DNA of 64,000 bases from Mansonella perstans (Eukaryota; Nematoda; Chromadorea; Rhabditida; Onchocercidae), in contig JBAMDO010000044.1 of NCBI GenBank assembly GCA_037074765.1, forward strand, positions 233,486 through 297,485, given 5' to 3'. The notes beneath the pieces are model-generated. The model made no database searches. It was not told the origin of the DNA and saw only the letters and a program-made list of their open reading frames with translations. The position numbers were made by a program, and so were the translations under genes. This document shows, piece by piece, positions 37,614 through 50,951 of this stretch. Position 1 is the stretch's first letter, and each line of letters opens with the position of its first letter.

Positions 37614-40600
37614 TTATGGTTTGTCATTGTTATCCAACAACTCGACAACCATCACACTATCAGTTCGTTTGCGAACAAACTTCAATTTGAAAAACGGTTT
37701 TTCGCACGAAATAGCATCCATAAAATGCGACACATCCTTATTCGCAGAAACATTCAGATCTATATCCACATTATCCATATCTAACAATAAGCACGGGATT
37801 CCCATAGCTGGATGCGTCTTTGTTATTTCGCTCTGAAAATTTGAAAAGGTTTCAGACAAAAACCAAATTTAGCTTTAAATGTGTCCTCAATCTTGTTGCG
37901 ACAGGTCGCATCAAATTTTTTGTAACCCGAAAAGTTTAAGAACTATCAATTCGATAAATTCAAGAAATGTTCACGATTCCAAGCGAGGAAGGAGCTTATA
38001 ACCAATTATAGCTCACTTTTCTAACAGCAAAATTTAATAAAATTACTGACTGCTAGTATTAGTTTTTAAGAAAGTTTAAAGATCCTCATTAGAATGAAAT
38101 AACATGAACTGTTTAGAGTCATAAATCCAAAGATTGATTCTAGCTTTCTAGAAATGATAGATCTCCTGTCAAGCAACCGCACTTCATTTGATTTAAACAC
38201 GAACAGAATGACTGCTGCGGAACATGTGACCCAGTTAACTTGAATGACAATAAAACCCTCCAAATTAATTTTTATTGACGAATATTTATGCTTACCATGA
38301 AAGTCAATCGTGTGAAAAATGGCTGAAATTCAGGTACTGAATATTGTACGAACATCACAGTGATACTAACCAACTTATCAATGGAGCGAAGATCGTTATA
38401 GGTAACCTTTTCGTAATTACCATAATCAATGTAATGCACTTCCACATCTGTATCGTATACAGCTGTAATCACCGCACGAAACATTGCTTGAAATGCGTTG
38501 CAATTTGAAACGCAAAGAGTGCCGATTTTCTATAATAGTCGAAATTTTGCAGATAAATAAAACGTAGTTTGAATGGACAATTAAATGTACTGAAAAATTT
38601 TGTTCTTTAAAGATTCTATTCTTTTTTTACGCAAATAGATCTACCCTGAAGTGTAGAGGAAGGACAAAAATATCAAACTAAATCGTTCAATCAGGATATT
38701 AAAAAATAACGAACGATATCTTCCTTTGGTAACGGTTCATCAGCTACCAAGCAATCTAAATATTGATCAATAATATCCAACAGTCTATCTTCTTGAATTT
38801 GCACAAAGAAGAGTGGCCAATTTTGATTTGACCAATCATCATCGCTTCTTTTGACCGTATATACTGTATGTTCCATTACTTCCATACATGGGATATAAGA
38901 CTGAAAAATAAATTAGCTGCCACAACCACTTTCAAGAATATTTTTTTTCGCAATAACTGCAGTAAAGCAAGGAGAAAACAATTACTTCATAAATATTTGG
39001 CTTCTAATCTAAATCTAGATCCAAATCACTGATATTTGGAAATGAAGACCAAAAATATATAGAGCATTATATAACCAAAAGAAGTCACTGGCAATCTGTA
39101 ATCTTGAATTTCCCTACTTCATTGCCTTTCTTGCCAGTTTTTTTCACACACGATTTATTTTTTTGCGTTAACTAGCTTGCATATATTTTAGGGTGCAGAC
39201 TCCTAGATTTTTGCTCAAAGATAAACTCTTATTAGAAAAGTCTCGATGCAAAGTGATAAAAATAAGGCAATCATGCTAATTGTACAAGCAGTAAGAACAA
39301 TAAGAACCATAATAAGAATGACAGTAATTGCAATAGTAACACCGCTGATACTAAAAATGAGATAAAATTACATCTAAATTTCGTCGTTCATTAAATTAAT
39401 ATTGATTTTCATCGCAATCTTGAGAAAATGGGCATTTCTATTCCCCAAAATAAAATAAAAAGAAAGAAAAATCAGAAAATAACGAGTAAAAAATCCATCA
39501 AAAATAAAATTTGCTGAAGAAATCACCTTGTATTTCAAGGGCTCGATAGAACGATGTTTATTGGGCATGTCTGTTGAAAAATCACTAGCCTTAGTATCCG
39601 CTTTGCTTTGATTATCTTCACCCTGAAATCAGTACTTTAATCATAGCTGATTATAACTCGATATAAATCGAATAGTGATTATATCTGCCTCCATTCAAAA
39701 AACTTAGTAACTTAGAAATGTCAAACAATTATTTGTGGATATATTTATGCCCCAGTCCTCTGAAAAGGATTTTAAGATATCATTTGCTAAGCCGCCAGTT
39801 AAGTGGTTGAGCAAAAATGTTAGTGACATTTCATAATTTCAGAGAAAAGATGGAAATGTAAAACGATTTAAAAAAATTCAAAAGGAGTAGCTACGCTCGT
39901 GGTACAACAACATCTCAATAACACACACTAGATGCAGATTTAACAATAATGATAAATCCTGATTAATAAGTTCAACAAAGATTTCAAAGGTTACCTCGCT
40001 CTTTACTACTTCCAAAGCATCACAAACAGCAGTATCTCTAAAATGCGAGGTAGCTGGTGTGCATTCCTGTTCTGTTTTTTGCATTAAGAAACCATTTCTA
40101 TCGCGTGAACGATGTACGTATAATGTCTTCTGAAAAAATTACAAAAATTACAATAAGTTCAATACCAACTAAATACACAGGAAAATCACAAAAAAAAATT
40201 TAACACGTAGATTTTTAAATTAAAATTTAGGCCTAAAGCTATTTTAGCCCCATTTCTCGTTTAAAAATTAAAAGATACTAGGGAAATCAAATTTAATCTT
40301 ACTTTCTTACTGGGTCTGATTAAATCTTTTTTGATATCTCTGTGCTTCGTTATTCCGAATCTTTTGACAACTTAGAATCAATTTTATACTTAAAAGAATC
40401 TAAACAAGATCTCCAGTACTTCACGAAACACAGCAGGTTCTTTTGAAAGATGTTCACCGCCACCGGCATTTGATTGCTCATTGCTTTTTGATTCCCGTTC
40501 AATAGGTTTGACAGGTTTGACAGAACATTTCATACCTGCTGAATCCAAAAAAGATTAAGTAGACGGAAATAATTCAGGCAGTCGTTGTTCCCTCTTTCAA

Positions 40601-43600
40601 AAGACTTATACATAACGAATTCAAATGGCAAAACTAATGTTGTTTGCTCACAATTATGCTGTTTTATTAATTCCACTTTATTCTATTCTCCACTTACTCA
40701 TTTGGTAAAATAAACCAATGTGATCTTCCATAAAATTCAGTTTTCTTATCGCACGTAGTAAATTTTTACTAAGTTTCTTAACATTCATTGCTCTTTAAAT
40801 CAAAAAACAGCGTTTAGGAAATGCATCATTCCGAAAAGATTTGAAGTGATTTCAGGCCTTTTCTCGTTCTGTAAACGGCAATAACATAAGTAGTAGTAGT
40901 ACACACTCTTATACCGCATGAAAACCCACTCAGCAATACCTTTTTTACTGTTGCACCTAGAAATCTTGCAAAAAATAAACTTTTTGGTACAAAAAGAGAA
41001 AAAATAGACCATTTTTAAACTGATGATATTGCTTTGCTGATGCCTGTTGTTGTATTCCGGCTGAAGCTATCAACTCGGCTGTACTGTAAGATTTGTTCAA
41101 AATATGAATCGGTGGTTCACCATATTGCGTTTTACGCAGGAAATTCTGCTTCGGCTTATATCCTACATAATATTACAGTGTTACTAAATAGCTGTAATAG
41201 CATTATTATGAATTAATACTTTCGTAAATTTAAGAAAAGAATTGAACAATTCCAGGTTATTGATAATGGCGTAATTCTTCAAGCCATGATTTTATCTTTT
41301 CTAAATAGAATGGCAAGAACTTTTTTGCAGGAATAATTATTTGAGGATCCACGCAAGACTCTCAAGATAGAACTCCTATGCTTAGCAACCGCTCCAAATG
41401 CTATGAAAAGAATGTTAAATAAATAGGAAAAGTAGAAACAGAAAATAAAAGGGAGTAGGCAATAAGATCACTGCATTTCGAACAGCAATGATAAGACATC
41501 GAAGTCTACGCAAATAACATTAGATGTTCCTATTTATTTCCATTCCAGTTCTTTTATCTCTTCAAATTGTGAATATCTGATCTATTAAATATTCAATCCA
41601 AGATCTAATCTTCTTTAACTCAATCTCAGCAGAAACGATACAGAAATACCTTTTTGCTGAACGTTATTGTTGGGTTCTCTATCAACCACCGCTGATATTT
41701 TTTTATCACTACGTCGGAAATGCAGATTTCCTGCGTTGCACTAAACAAAAGTAAGGTTTAATATGGCCAGGAAAAACTGGACTAATGCAAATGAAAAGAG
41801 AAAAAATGAAGAACTCGGAACCGAGGCTAAAGTTGGAGTTGGTGATGACGGTCGTGTGTTTTTAGGAACTGCTCTCAATGGTACTGGACCTCTATAAGTT
41901 CCAGAAAAATCACGGACATTAGGACGACTTGAGCGCGGATTTATTTTCTGCGTACCGGTGGCAATATGTTTATTCAACTTTTCGTATTGATTTGGATAAC
42001 TGAAGGAGATAATGTTTCTTCGTCGATATAGAATTTCGATAATCAATTAATAATTTCCAAAGCTTCCTATTCCATTTGTTGTCTTTTCAAACATTAATAA
42101 TAAAGCCCAACTTATTCTATTCATACTATCAATTTATCCACATAATATTTCGGTTATGATTATATTTATAATCGCAAGTTTACCTAAAATCACTGGTGTT
42201 AAGCGCCAGACGAATCTTGGCCACACCTTAGTAAAAAATAATTTATTCTGCTTATAGTCCTCTATGAAATAAGCTAACACTGGAGGTAGTTGCTGAACTG
42301 CCATCCCGTTGAACGACAAATTATTCGGTAAAGTAGCAGATAACGATGGATTTCCCGCTAAAGCCTGAGCCCAGGCCTGATATGATGCAAGTGAACAATA
42401 AGGATTCCAACCATTCGTATTAGGAGTCAGGCCACTTTGATTCTGTACTAATCCAGATTTGAGATGTGGAAATGAATTGCAGGTACCCTAAAATGAAATG
42501 CACAGAAGTGTTTTAAAATGGAACTTTTTGAAAGCATATCAGCTGTGGTCAAATATCGATCCTTGATCTAGAAATAACACCAATATATGAAACAAGCTAC
42601 AAAACATGTAACTTACAGTAGGCATAAACGACATTGATATTGTGTCCAATTTTTTCAAAATTGTGGCAAACTGCAATTGCAAAGTTTGTAATGTCCAGTC
42701 TTGTTCAAATTTCGACCTAAAATTGCTTTCATGTGTCAACATCAAGCTCAGAAGCACTTGGTGAGATATCCTATTCGAAATATCACCGAAATACATATGT
42801 ATCAAGAGCTAACATCAAAGATAATATAAGGACCTATATTCCTTGATAAGAGCCACATATTCCTTACCAACTGAAATTTATAATACGTAACGTATAGTAT
42901 TTATTCAATCATTGATAGCCTAACTCCTAGAACGAATAAGCAGATCGAACTGATCAACTAGAACAGGCAATACTCTCATTGTTCTGCGATTTTCATTAAA
43001 AATTATGCTCATAAATATTCAGAAAAACATGCTTAACTTAGCTTAACTTAGCTGTAATCAAATTCTGCACTTCTGATATAAAACATCACAGAATCACTGT
43101 TAGAAATTATTATATTGTAGAAAGATGTGGATAAGAATATAAAACAGTAGTAATTTCGGTTATGAAAAAATTGGATAGAAATACCTACTTTTTGCTCTCC
43201 AACAACTGCCTTTCAAGTTGTAATCGCTCGTTTCTTTTTCGCAATTTTTTTTCCGAAATTTGTAACAGCTGTTCAGTCGGTGATATCATATTAATGCCCT
43301 CATCTTTCATGTGATTACAACAGATATGCCCCGTATTTGTAGCAGCAGAAGTTTCCCGCACTGTTGAATGTTCCGCTACTTGCAGAACTTTCCCCCAATA
43401 AATGCCATCATCAGCAAATGTTGTTATGGATACAAAGTACTCCTTGTCTATTTCCAGCTTAAATCATATCAAAAATCCTGGTAAATCTCAAGAACATATT
43501 TATCAATGTATTTGATGGTATCTGTCATTTGAAACAACTATTTGAAAAACTCACATTTCGTATGTTTCGATTTCGTTGCTTTTTGATCCCGAATTTAAAT

Positions 43601-45315
43601 GCTGCTACTGGCGTTTTCAGTACACTCGATGGCTAAAGCACAGTCCTATCAAAGCTATCACTAAATGAAAAATGCAAACATGTTAATTCAACCAATAAAC
43701 TATGGAGGATTGAGGAAACGTACGAAGCATACCGATAATATAGATTTATTCTTGTCAATTGCCTTTTTAAATTGCTCGTTCCATAACTTAATTCAGAAGG
43801 AAAATCTGAACCGGAAAGCAGCAAATGAAATATAAAAAAAGAGTATTATTCTTTTCTAACAAAAACTGCTAACCTGCCCACAAAGATCGTATATTGCAAA
43901 TGAATCACAAACAATGTGTTGCCCATAATCGACAAGAAAAACTGAACACGTCCCGTCATCCATATTGAAGTGACTAGCCAAAGCTCTGAAAAAAGCAATT
44001 ACGGACTTATAACCTTTTATTCAAAACTATTGCAGCAGCGAATAATAAAGAAAAATAATGATACTGTGAAAAGGTCTTTTATCTGAAATGAGCGCAGGAA
44101 AAATTAACAATGTTAATTTTTTTTTAAAATATAGTATACGTTCTCAAAACTCGAACTCCCAAGTTGAATTTTCAAGTCATTGCATTATTTTAAAGCATAG
44201 ATTATTTAGAGAAAGAAAATTAGCTTATGTGTTCTTACGCTTCTTGGAGGCGATTTCATAGCCTGGTAGAATGTCAACTTTTGCAAGCCTGACAGTACTA
44301 TTCTATACTTGGCCAAATCTGGTATTATTCTAATTTTTCTAAGATTCTCACTTATCAAAATCCGAATTGCGAAAGCGCGTAAGTGAAAAATGCGCAAAAG
44401 CGATGTAGCGATGACATTCCTGATCAAAGTGAAAAGGTAAATTATTAACCTGTAAAGACGACAGCGGCTCATTTTGAGTAAGTTAGATGGCCGCGCAACG
44501 CGAGCAATACATGGTATTCCAGGACTATCAGCAAGATACATCGACGGCGACAACCGTTTAATTGGACGCATCATATACTGAAACAGATATAGGCAAATGA
44601 TCAACATAATAGTGAAAGTCGTCATTCTAAAAATAAACCTACACTGCTTGTTATTTAATTTTCGCTAAAGCACTGCCGGAACTATCCGCTCCAACAAATC
44701 TCCCGATGTGCTCATAAGGAAGAGTTGGTTAAATCAAAACATTAAGTGTTTGAGAAAACAAAATATATGGCACTGAAATTGGGCATATCCGAAACATCAG
44801 ATCTTTCGACATAGAAACAAAGGGAATTATGAGGAGGTGTCACGCGTAAACAGAACATCTCGGTTGTTTCTCAACAAGACTGGCTTATAATTTTCTCGGA
44901 AATTTACAAATGAGTAAGAAAATATCTTTTTCACAATATATTGCAAAAGCTATTTCCGTAATTCTATATCTGCTAACAGCCAGTTTTTATTTTACATGAG
45001 TCACAAGTTCTTTCAGAAATCTCGAAGAACATTATTTTATTTCATTATTTATTCTAGACAATTATTTTATCCAGAAATTTTTCAAATATAAATAAATTTT
45101 TTGGTCGAAAATATCTCAAGTTAAAAAATTTTAACCTGATACAAAGCAGCCAGTCGTTCTGTATCTCTCATCAGGTAGACGTCATCAGCCAATTTCGCTG
45201 TTACACGTGCAGTAATTTTACACCCTAATGTAAACTTGAAGGGCGCAAACATAAAACTCACATCATTTTTGACTTCGTCTACAACAACTGAGAAGGAGGC
45301 ACTTTTCATAGCCAT
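37614..45315 (-). CDS. Multi-Tudor-domain protein, probable small-RNA/germ-granule factor
   Basis: About 780 residues in 16 exons: 45315-45136, 44577-44450, 43985-43874, 43632-43555, 43457-43189, 42716-42617, 42487-42227, 41999-41822, 41740-41650, 40538-40420, 40129-39995, 39622-39527, 38900-38715, 38529-38371, 38322-38296, 37832-37614. Phases agree everywhere except 42227/41999, where the donor or acceptor is unresolved. The first Tudor region spans the first four exons (core [15 protein letters not shown], preceded by [17 protein letters not shown]). A linker has a basic coiled coil ([17 protein letters not shown]) and a Gly/Asn/Ser/Pro-rich stretch. The second Tudor is in the C-terminal exons ([20 protein letters not shown], then [17 protein letters not shown]), with the aromatic cage and D-Y-G-N signature intact, followed by a short beta-rich tail ending NNDKP. 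The ATG at 45315 sits immediately after an acceptor AG, so it is either trans-spliced or preceded by a non-coding exon. Extended Tudor proteins bind methylated arginine and scaffold piRNA or endo-siRNA machinery; which orthologue this is cannot be told here. The 27-nt exon was inferred from phase and Tudor spacing. Confidence 0.85.
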
Positions 45316-47209
45316 CTGTAAAATATTATTAGTTCTCAACTTTATCATTAATTCCAACAGACTGCTGAGAGGAAAGGTTAAACACGTGCATCTTAGGCAA
45401 GCGATCAAAAGCGATATTTATAAATCGTAGACTCTAGGCTGCTTTACATAAGCTATTATCTATTACAATTCAACGCGGAAAAAAACAATAGCGCCAGGAT
45501 GACTTGTTTTGACTTTTCAGTATCGAAATGCTGAACACTCCGCAAATTAGACAATTAAAATTTCCACGAATAAATTCCCATTGGAAATCTTCCGAAAATC
45601 TTCCCAGGAATTTGAATAAGAAAGCTGCAGGACGTATTCCCGAGAAAAAAGATTTTTTGTTTCATCATCCGCCGTCATTAGCCGAAGCACAACTTAACTA
45701 ATGGTTGCGAAAGTGTTGGCGAAGATAAAAGACCACAGAAATGCGGGAAACCGACCGACCGATAATCCGATAATGCATGCAATATGCGTTCTCGACCGTT
45801 CCCGAAGACATTACGTGCAAAATGAAGGCTCTCGAACTACGCGGCTCGCAGCATGTGTTAAAAAACAATACGCAAAAATTGCGTCTATCACAAGGAAGAG
45901 AAATAAGGTATTCCAGCAGGCCACGTCAATTAAACGTAGGCAGAAGCTCAACGTGGACGTGGATTATCAAGATCTCACGCGCTGTAATCTTTAGAACAAT
46001 AAACGGAACATTCATGATTTAAAAAAAGTTACAGCATCAAAAAATGTGTAAAATGGTAGACTAAAAATTGCGTTTTCAAATTTCATTAAAATTTTCTCTT
46101 CAGTTTCAGTTCAATTTCTTTAACTTCTTACGTAAGTGTCTTTTTTTGCAAAGCAAAATTGTTTTATTTTTTGTGTGCATCAAAAACTACAATGCATTAC
46201 AACTTCCAGGGATTCTCAATGTTTTAGAATTTCAAAAAAAAAAGGAGAATAATTCTTTTTAATTTAACATACAATTCAATAAACGACAATTGATAATTAA
46301 TTCTGCCGTCTACTTTCATTCGTTAAATGCAGTAATTTATGACTGGTTCCTATTACAGAGTGTTAAGAATGGAAAATATTTCCTAGTTCCGGTTCTTGGC
46401 TTCTTTGATTTCTTAGCAGAAAGCATCTTTAAGCTCCAGATTTTTCTGCCAGTCATACTGTAAGAAATTTCTTAGTGTAACGCAATGTTGAAGTGAATAG
46501 GTTTCCAGAATACAAACGGTTAGAAAAAGGATAAGAAACAATTCTGGATTATTACAGAGTTCGATTTAGTGGGACAAACTGAAGCAAAGGAAAAATTTGA
46601 TACTGATCGGAGCGCAATTAAATGTTATAAAATAAAGCATCTAAATATTTGATGTCAACGGATGCAATCGTTCACAATGTTTCATTCACAGCTTTTTGAA
46701 TTTCTGATATCGCATTTAAAATTTTCACAACCATATATGGAATGGAATATGTTGGAAATGATCTTTGTGACTGATTTATGGATTGTTTTAATTCAATTCA
46801 AGAAGTCTGAATTATATTTTCTTTTTATGTCTTTTCGCTTAGTAAACAGATTAATGGCTCTCTTGAACAATTGTGATTTATTGCGTCAACACATTTACTA
46901 ATATGTTGAAATGTCAATTCATTCAAGCGAGAGCTGATTTAAATGGAAGTCTTGAGTTGACGTTTGGAAAAGTTATAAAAACTAGGACAAATAAAAATAG
47001 TGAATAAAAATTAATATCAAGAATTCTCCACTGGGTTTCAACCAACAAGTCTCTGATCTGATTATCATAACAGTTTGACATTCAGCAAGCAATAGTGGAA
47101 TTATTATTAGAGAAAAAGCTAAACTCTTTGTGATAATTTATTGCAATCGAAATAGAATGCATTCATCGCTGTAAACTTTTGCAATTTAATAAATCTCTCT
47201 GGCAATATT
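45316..47209. other. Upstream region of the Tudor gene; no confident gene
   Basis: 45640-46020 is noticeably richer in G+C and CpG than its surroundings, with repeated ACGT motifs. It contains a 97-codon plus ORF (45701-45994) that is Arg/Lys-rich and without domains. This is more likely the promoter or unannotated 5' region of the divergent Tudor gene than a gene. The rest is AT-rich with short chance ORFs such as 46662-46901. Confidence 0.4.
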
Positions 47210-47900
47210 TGTCGTGGAGTTTTTGTGAGGTCAATTGGTAGCCAGAAATATCCAACGTTCAGACCAGGGATTGTTGATATTCCGTTGACCACGCGAAGTC
47301 GAGTTAAGCCGAGCTGTGTTAGTTGAGTTGTGTACGCACCTCAAACTTGGGTAATTAAACCTTTATTGGAAAAATTGGTTAACGCAAAACATAACGACAA
47401 TACAAAGATCGCAACGCAAATTGAATAAGAAATTTGTTAACACAATAAAAGCGTGGACATAATGATACTAAACCCCTCATTGGAATGAATAAACAAAAAT
47501 GGTATGGTGGAAGTATTAGCAGTTTATATAGCGGGCGAAGAGAGGATTGATGGTTTAATAGAATACCTTTGTTGGTTAGAATAGCGCAGTGCAGTTGCGC
47601 CTTTGTTAGTTTATGGCATAGAAAGGATTAATTAGAGTTCACAGTATGATTTGCAACAGATGCTTCGGTAGAGATTGGATACGGTAGAGTTAGTAAGATA
47701 TGATTTACAGTTACGGCGTCTGAAACGATAAGATACATTAGAGTTAACAAGACATGAATACAAAGGATGTGAATTTAGTTAACAACAAAAAGACATGGGA
47801 AGTAAATCTAAGGATTGAATGGCTCAGAATGTTATTAACGTTCATTTACAATTTGATTTATTGGCTTATTGTAAGTTTCGCGATGTGAAAGTTTGCGACA
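47210..47900. mobile_element. Solo LTR (691 bp) with 5-bp target-site duplication
   Basis: The element starts TGTCGTGG and ends TTTGCGACA, so it has TG...CA ends within a TGTCG/CGACA inverted repeat. It is flanked on both sides by ATATT (47205-47209 and 47901-47905), a perfect 5-bp duplication. Inside, a TATATA-type box near 47525 and several AATAAA signals fit LTR promoter and polyadenylation functions. There is no gag or pol sequence, so it is a solo LTR left by recombination between two LTRs. A 5-bp duplication fits gypsy, copia or BEL/Pao-type elements; the superfamily cannot be fixed without the internal region. Its base composition is less AT-rich than its flanks. Confidence 0.8.
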
Positions 47901-48272
47901 ATATTTGACCTTTGCTTATTATTTGTTTGTTGTATTCTTCGTGCAGAAGCCATTCTTTGCCATAGAGTCAAAATGCTAGAGAGATTTTCAAAAATGATGA
48001 TTATGGTATGCGGGATACATTAATTCAACATTAACTGATGAATATTCATATCATTTTATAATTGTCAGATATTTCGTACGGTAACTCTGTTGACAGCAGC
48101 GCTGCTATATGATATAACACAAGCTTGATGAAAAATGTAAATGAAAATCCCTTACTCTCTTGTTAAAATGATCTGTTGGCTGCTCACTTTGTTTAATGAA
48201 TCAGTCTGGAAACCTAAAAACTCTATTATTCAAACTTCTGATATTTCCTCAACTATCAATTGAGTTCTATCC

Positions 48273-48299
48273 AAAAAAAAAAAAAAAAAAAAAAAAAAA
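48273..48299. repeat. Poly-A tract of 27 nt
   Basis: Uninterrupted A run about 370 bp beyond the solo LTR. No retroposed body is recognised next to it. Confidence 0.9.
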
Positions 48300-50190
48300 G
48301 AAAAAGATGGAACTAAAAATTGAAAATAAAAAATTGATTTGGAAAAAATAGAACTTAGTAACTCTCAAAAAAGGAAACAGCCGAAAAAATTAATTGAAAT
48401 AATCTGACCAAAATGACTAATCATAGTAAACTCGAAAATTAAAAAATTTTGTCAAAAATTCAACCGTAATCAAAATGTCAAAAGTTTGAGAAGCGTTAAG
48501 TGAGAGAAAATTTGTAGAGATACATATGGATTAATCAGATAATCTAGCGATCATATTTAAACAGTAAGCAGAAACAGGATACAGTAATCGAAAGGTACGA
48601 TCCATTAATTTGATGTATTACGGTGTTAAAATTGATTATTTCCTTCAGATACCGAAAGCAATCTTCAAATAGCGAAATTCCGATAAACAGAAATGTATCT
48701 GCTAATTTTGTCTTCAGTCCAAATAAGCGTAAGAAAAGTTATTTTCGAATATTCTACATTACTACTGCTGATCGCTATAAACTGAGCGATCCACTAAGAA
48801 AGCAATTTACTTTTAGGCAATAAGATAAATTAGTTTTTACTCACTAATTATACTTCAATTACACAGACTAGATGAAATAATATATGTGATTATAATCATT
48901 TATTTCTTATTGTCAAAAAATAATTGCTTCCATAGTGATGGCTCCAGTTATAGTAATCAGCGACAATGATAACCAAAGTTATAATATTACATTCGAATTG
49001 TTATCATTTATGAATTAACCTTCGTATGCTGCAACAATAATAAGCGCCATTTCAATTTATGTAAATACTTATTTTTATAAAAAACGAACCCTTGATTCAG
49101 TTAAATAAATGATGAGCTTTTTAAATTCTCAACTGAAATTTCATGACCTAAAATAAAACTCTAGAATGCTTTATGGTGATTAAATCGTTGTTGAGAAAGG
49201 TAATCTCAAATCGAATATTCAAGTAAATCATAAATTAGATTGGTTGAATTGATTTTTTTGAAGCAAGTTTTCAGTATTTTAGTATTTGATTTTACATCGT
49301 CACACTGCCAATAACGTATAAGTAAAAAGCATAGGAAGTTTTATTTAACGTGTCCATGAAGTTTAACTCTTTCACAATTTAAACTCTATTAGGGCAATAC
49401 GTAGCAGATCAAATGTGAGCTTTCAGTTATTAATATACTAAATGATAGACTATTTAAAATGGAGGTATTTGGTGGGAACATTTTGGCATTATTGGGACAA
49501 ACATTGATAATTTCAATAAATTTATAAATGTGCTTTGTTCAGTTTAAGCGATTTTGCATTTTTTTTTTTGTTTTGGAAAGTGTTCGTAAAAATCGCAGTG
49601 ATGAACAATTTATTGACGCAATATTCTTATAAATATATCAGTACAAATTGAAATTATGTACTCGCCTAACCAAATAATTAAGAAAAATTTAAATTTCATT
49701 ACTTGTTGTAATGAGTTAATGTAATGAGCACAGTTTGAATTAAATTATCAGTGCGAAGCTAATTCGACTGTAATTTAGTTCCAGTGTAATATAATATGAT
49801 GAAAGAACGGTAATACAAGCGAGACTTTCTGGTTCAAAACTCCAAAACTTTTGAATGCAAGTTCACATCGCGTATCGTTCGGCTGAAATATGAATTTATA
49901 GTATACTCTTTCCGGAAATCATCGATGATGGAGCTTTTTTAATCATCTAAAAGGATGACAACAAAGACGAACTTCAATAGTTATTAAAGGAAAAACGTAG
50001 GGATTATTCAATTGTCATAAATGAACAAATAAATGCGGGAATTGGCTATCATTTGAAGTAGGATACGTGCTGATCGACAAAGGCACGAAATAACATTGAT
50101 GATTAGAAAAAAGAGAAACTTACATTATGTTTGATAATAAAATGCTCTGGCGCAATGACATAGTTATTTTCAGCGCGTGAGCATTTTAAA

Positions 50191-50249
50191 CGGTTCAAAA
50201 GATCTTTGACAGTCAAAAGATCTCTGACGGTTCAAAAGATCTCTGACAC
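50191..50249. repeat. Three tandem units of about 19 bp
   Basis: The unit GGTTCAAAAGATCTYTGAC repeats three times with small changes; the middle copy lacks one base. Function unknown. Confidence 0.75.
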
Positions 50250-50951
50250 ACTTATTTGTTCTTGAATCCATTTAAAATACTTTGATATCGAAAAAATTTG
50301 ATCTTCAGTGATTTAAAATCGAAAGTGAAACCAGCAAAGCTATTAGTATATATGTCACCTGTGCATCGAGATTTTTAGTGATTTATTCCATGAATACACG
50401 GAGAACACTGATACATGGATTTATAGTGTTCGGATAAGCAAATGTCAGGCTTGTTGGATTCATGTTATTTTATATTAGAATTTCGAAACTGTAGCGATTT
50501 TAGGAACGAGCAAACGGTTCATAAACTTTATTACTCGAATAGCATGTCCTGTTATTACTTCCACCAATTGTCAATATCGCTATTTTATTGGAGTCCTATA
50601 TTTTCACAAACATTATTCATCAAAACGATACAAAATATATTCATTCATATCACTTCGTGGCATGTAAAAAAGAGTCAAATGAATCGAGGAAATGATATTT
50701 TGTGCTGATTGCAAATTCTCTGGAAATTTAATGGATAAGTGAATTAAGAAGTATGCTTCAAAAGTTTCTCATCAGGTAAACAACGATTGTCCAAGTTTTT
50801 TTATTTTCACTCAAATTACAGAAAAATATATAAAAATATGATCGAAGTAGTTTTTTTGCTCTTTCTGTAATTATGTTAATAAAGCCCAAAAATAGCGTTT
50901 CTTTACCAGTGGTGGTAATGCAATGCTTATGACCGAAAGCAGTTGATTCAT

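Larger units (their letters stand above)
47901..50951. other. Intergenic, AT-rich, no gene seen
   Basis: 3 kb without recognisable exons. It contains an A27 tract at 48273-48299 and a three-unit short repeat at 50191-50249. The 88-codon ORF at 50442-50708 has no domains or splice context and is treated as chance. Confidence 0.55.

Noticed and set aside
43740..43850. Candidate Tudor-gene exon ([17 protein letters not shown])
   Set aside because: Its phase fits neither neighbour, whereas 43985-43874 and 43632-43555 join directly in phase with a sensible Tudor continuation.
45701..45994. 97-codon Arg/Lys-rich plus ORF
   Set aside because: No domain, no neighbouring exons, overlapping ORF in another frame; the region looks more like a CpG-rich upstream block.
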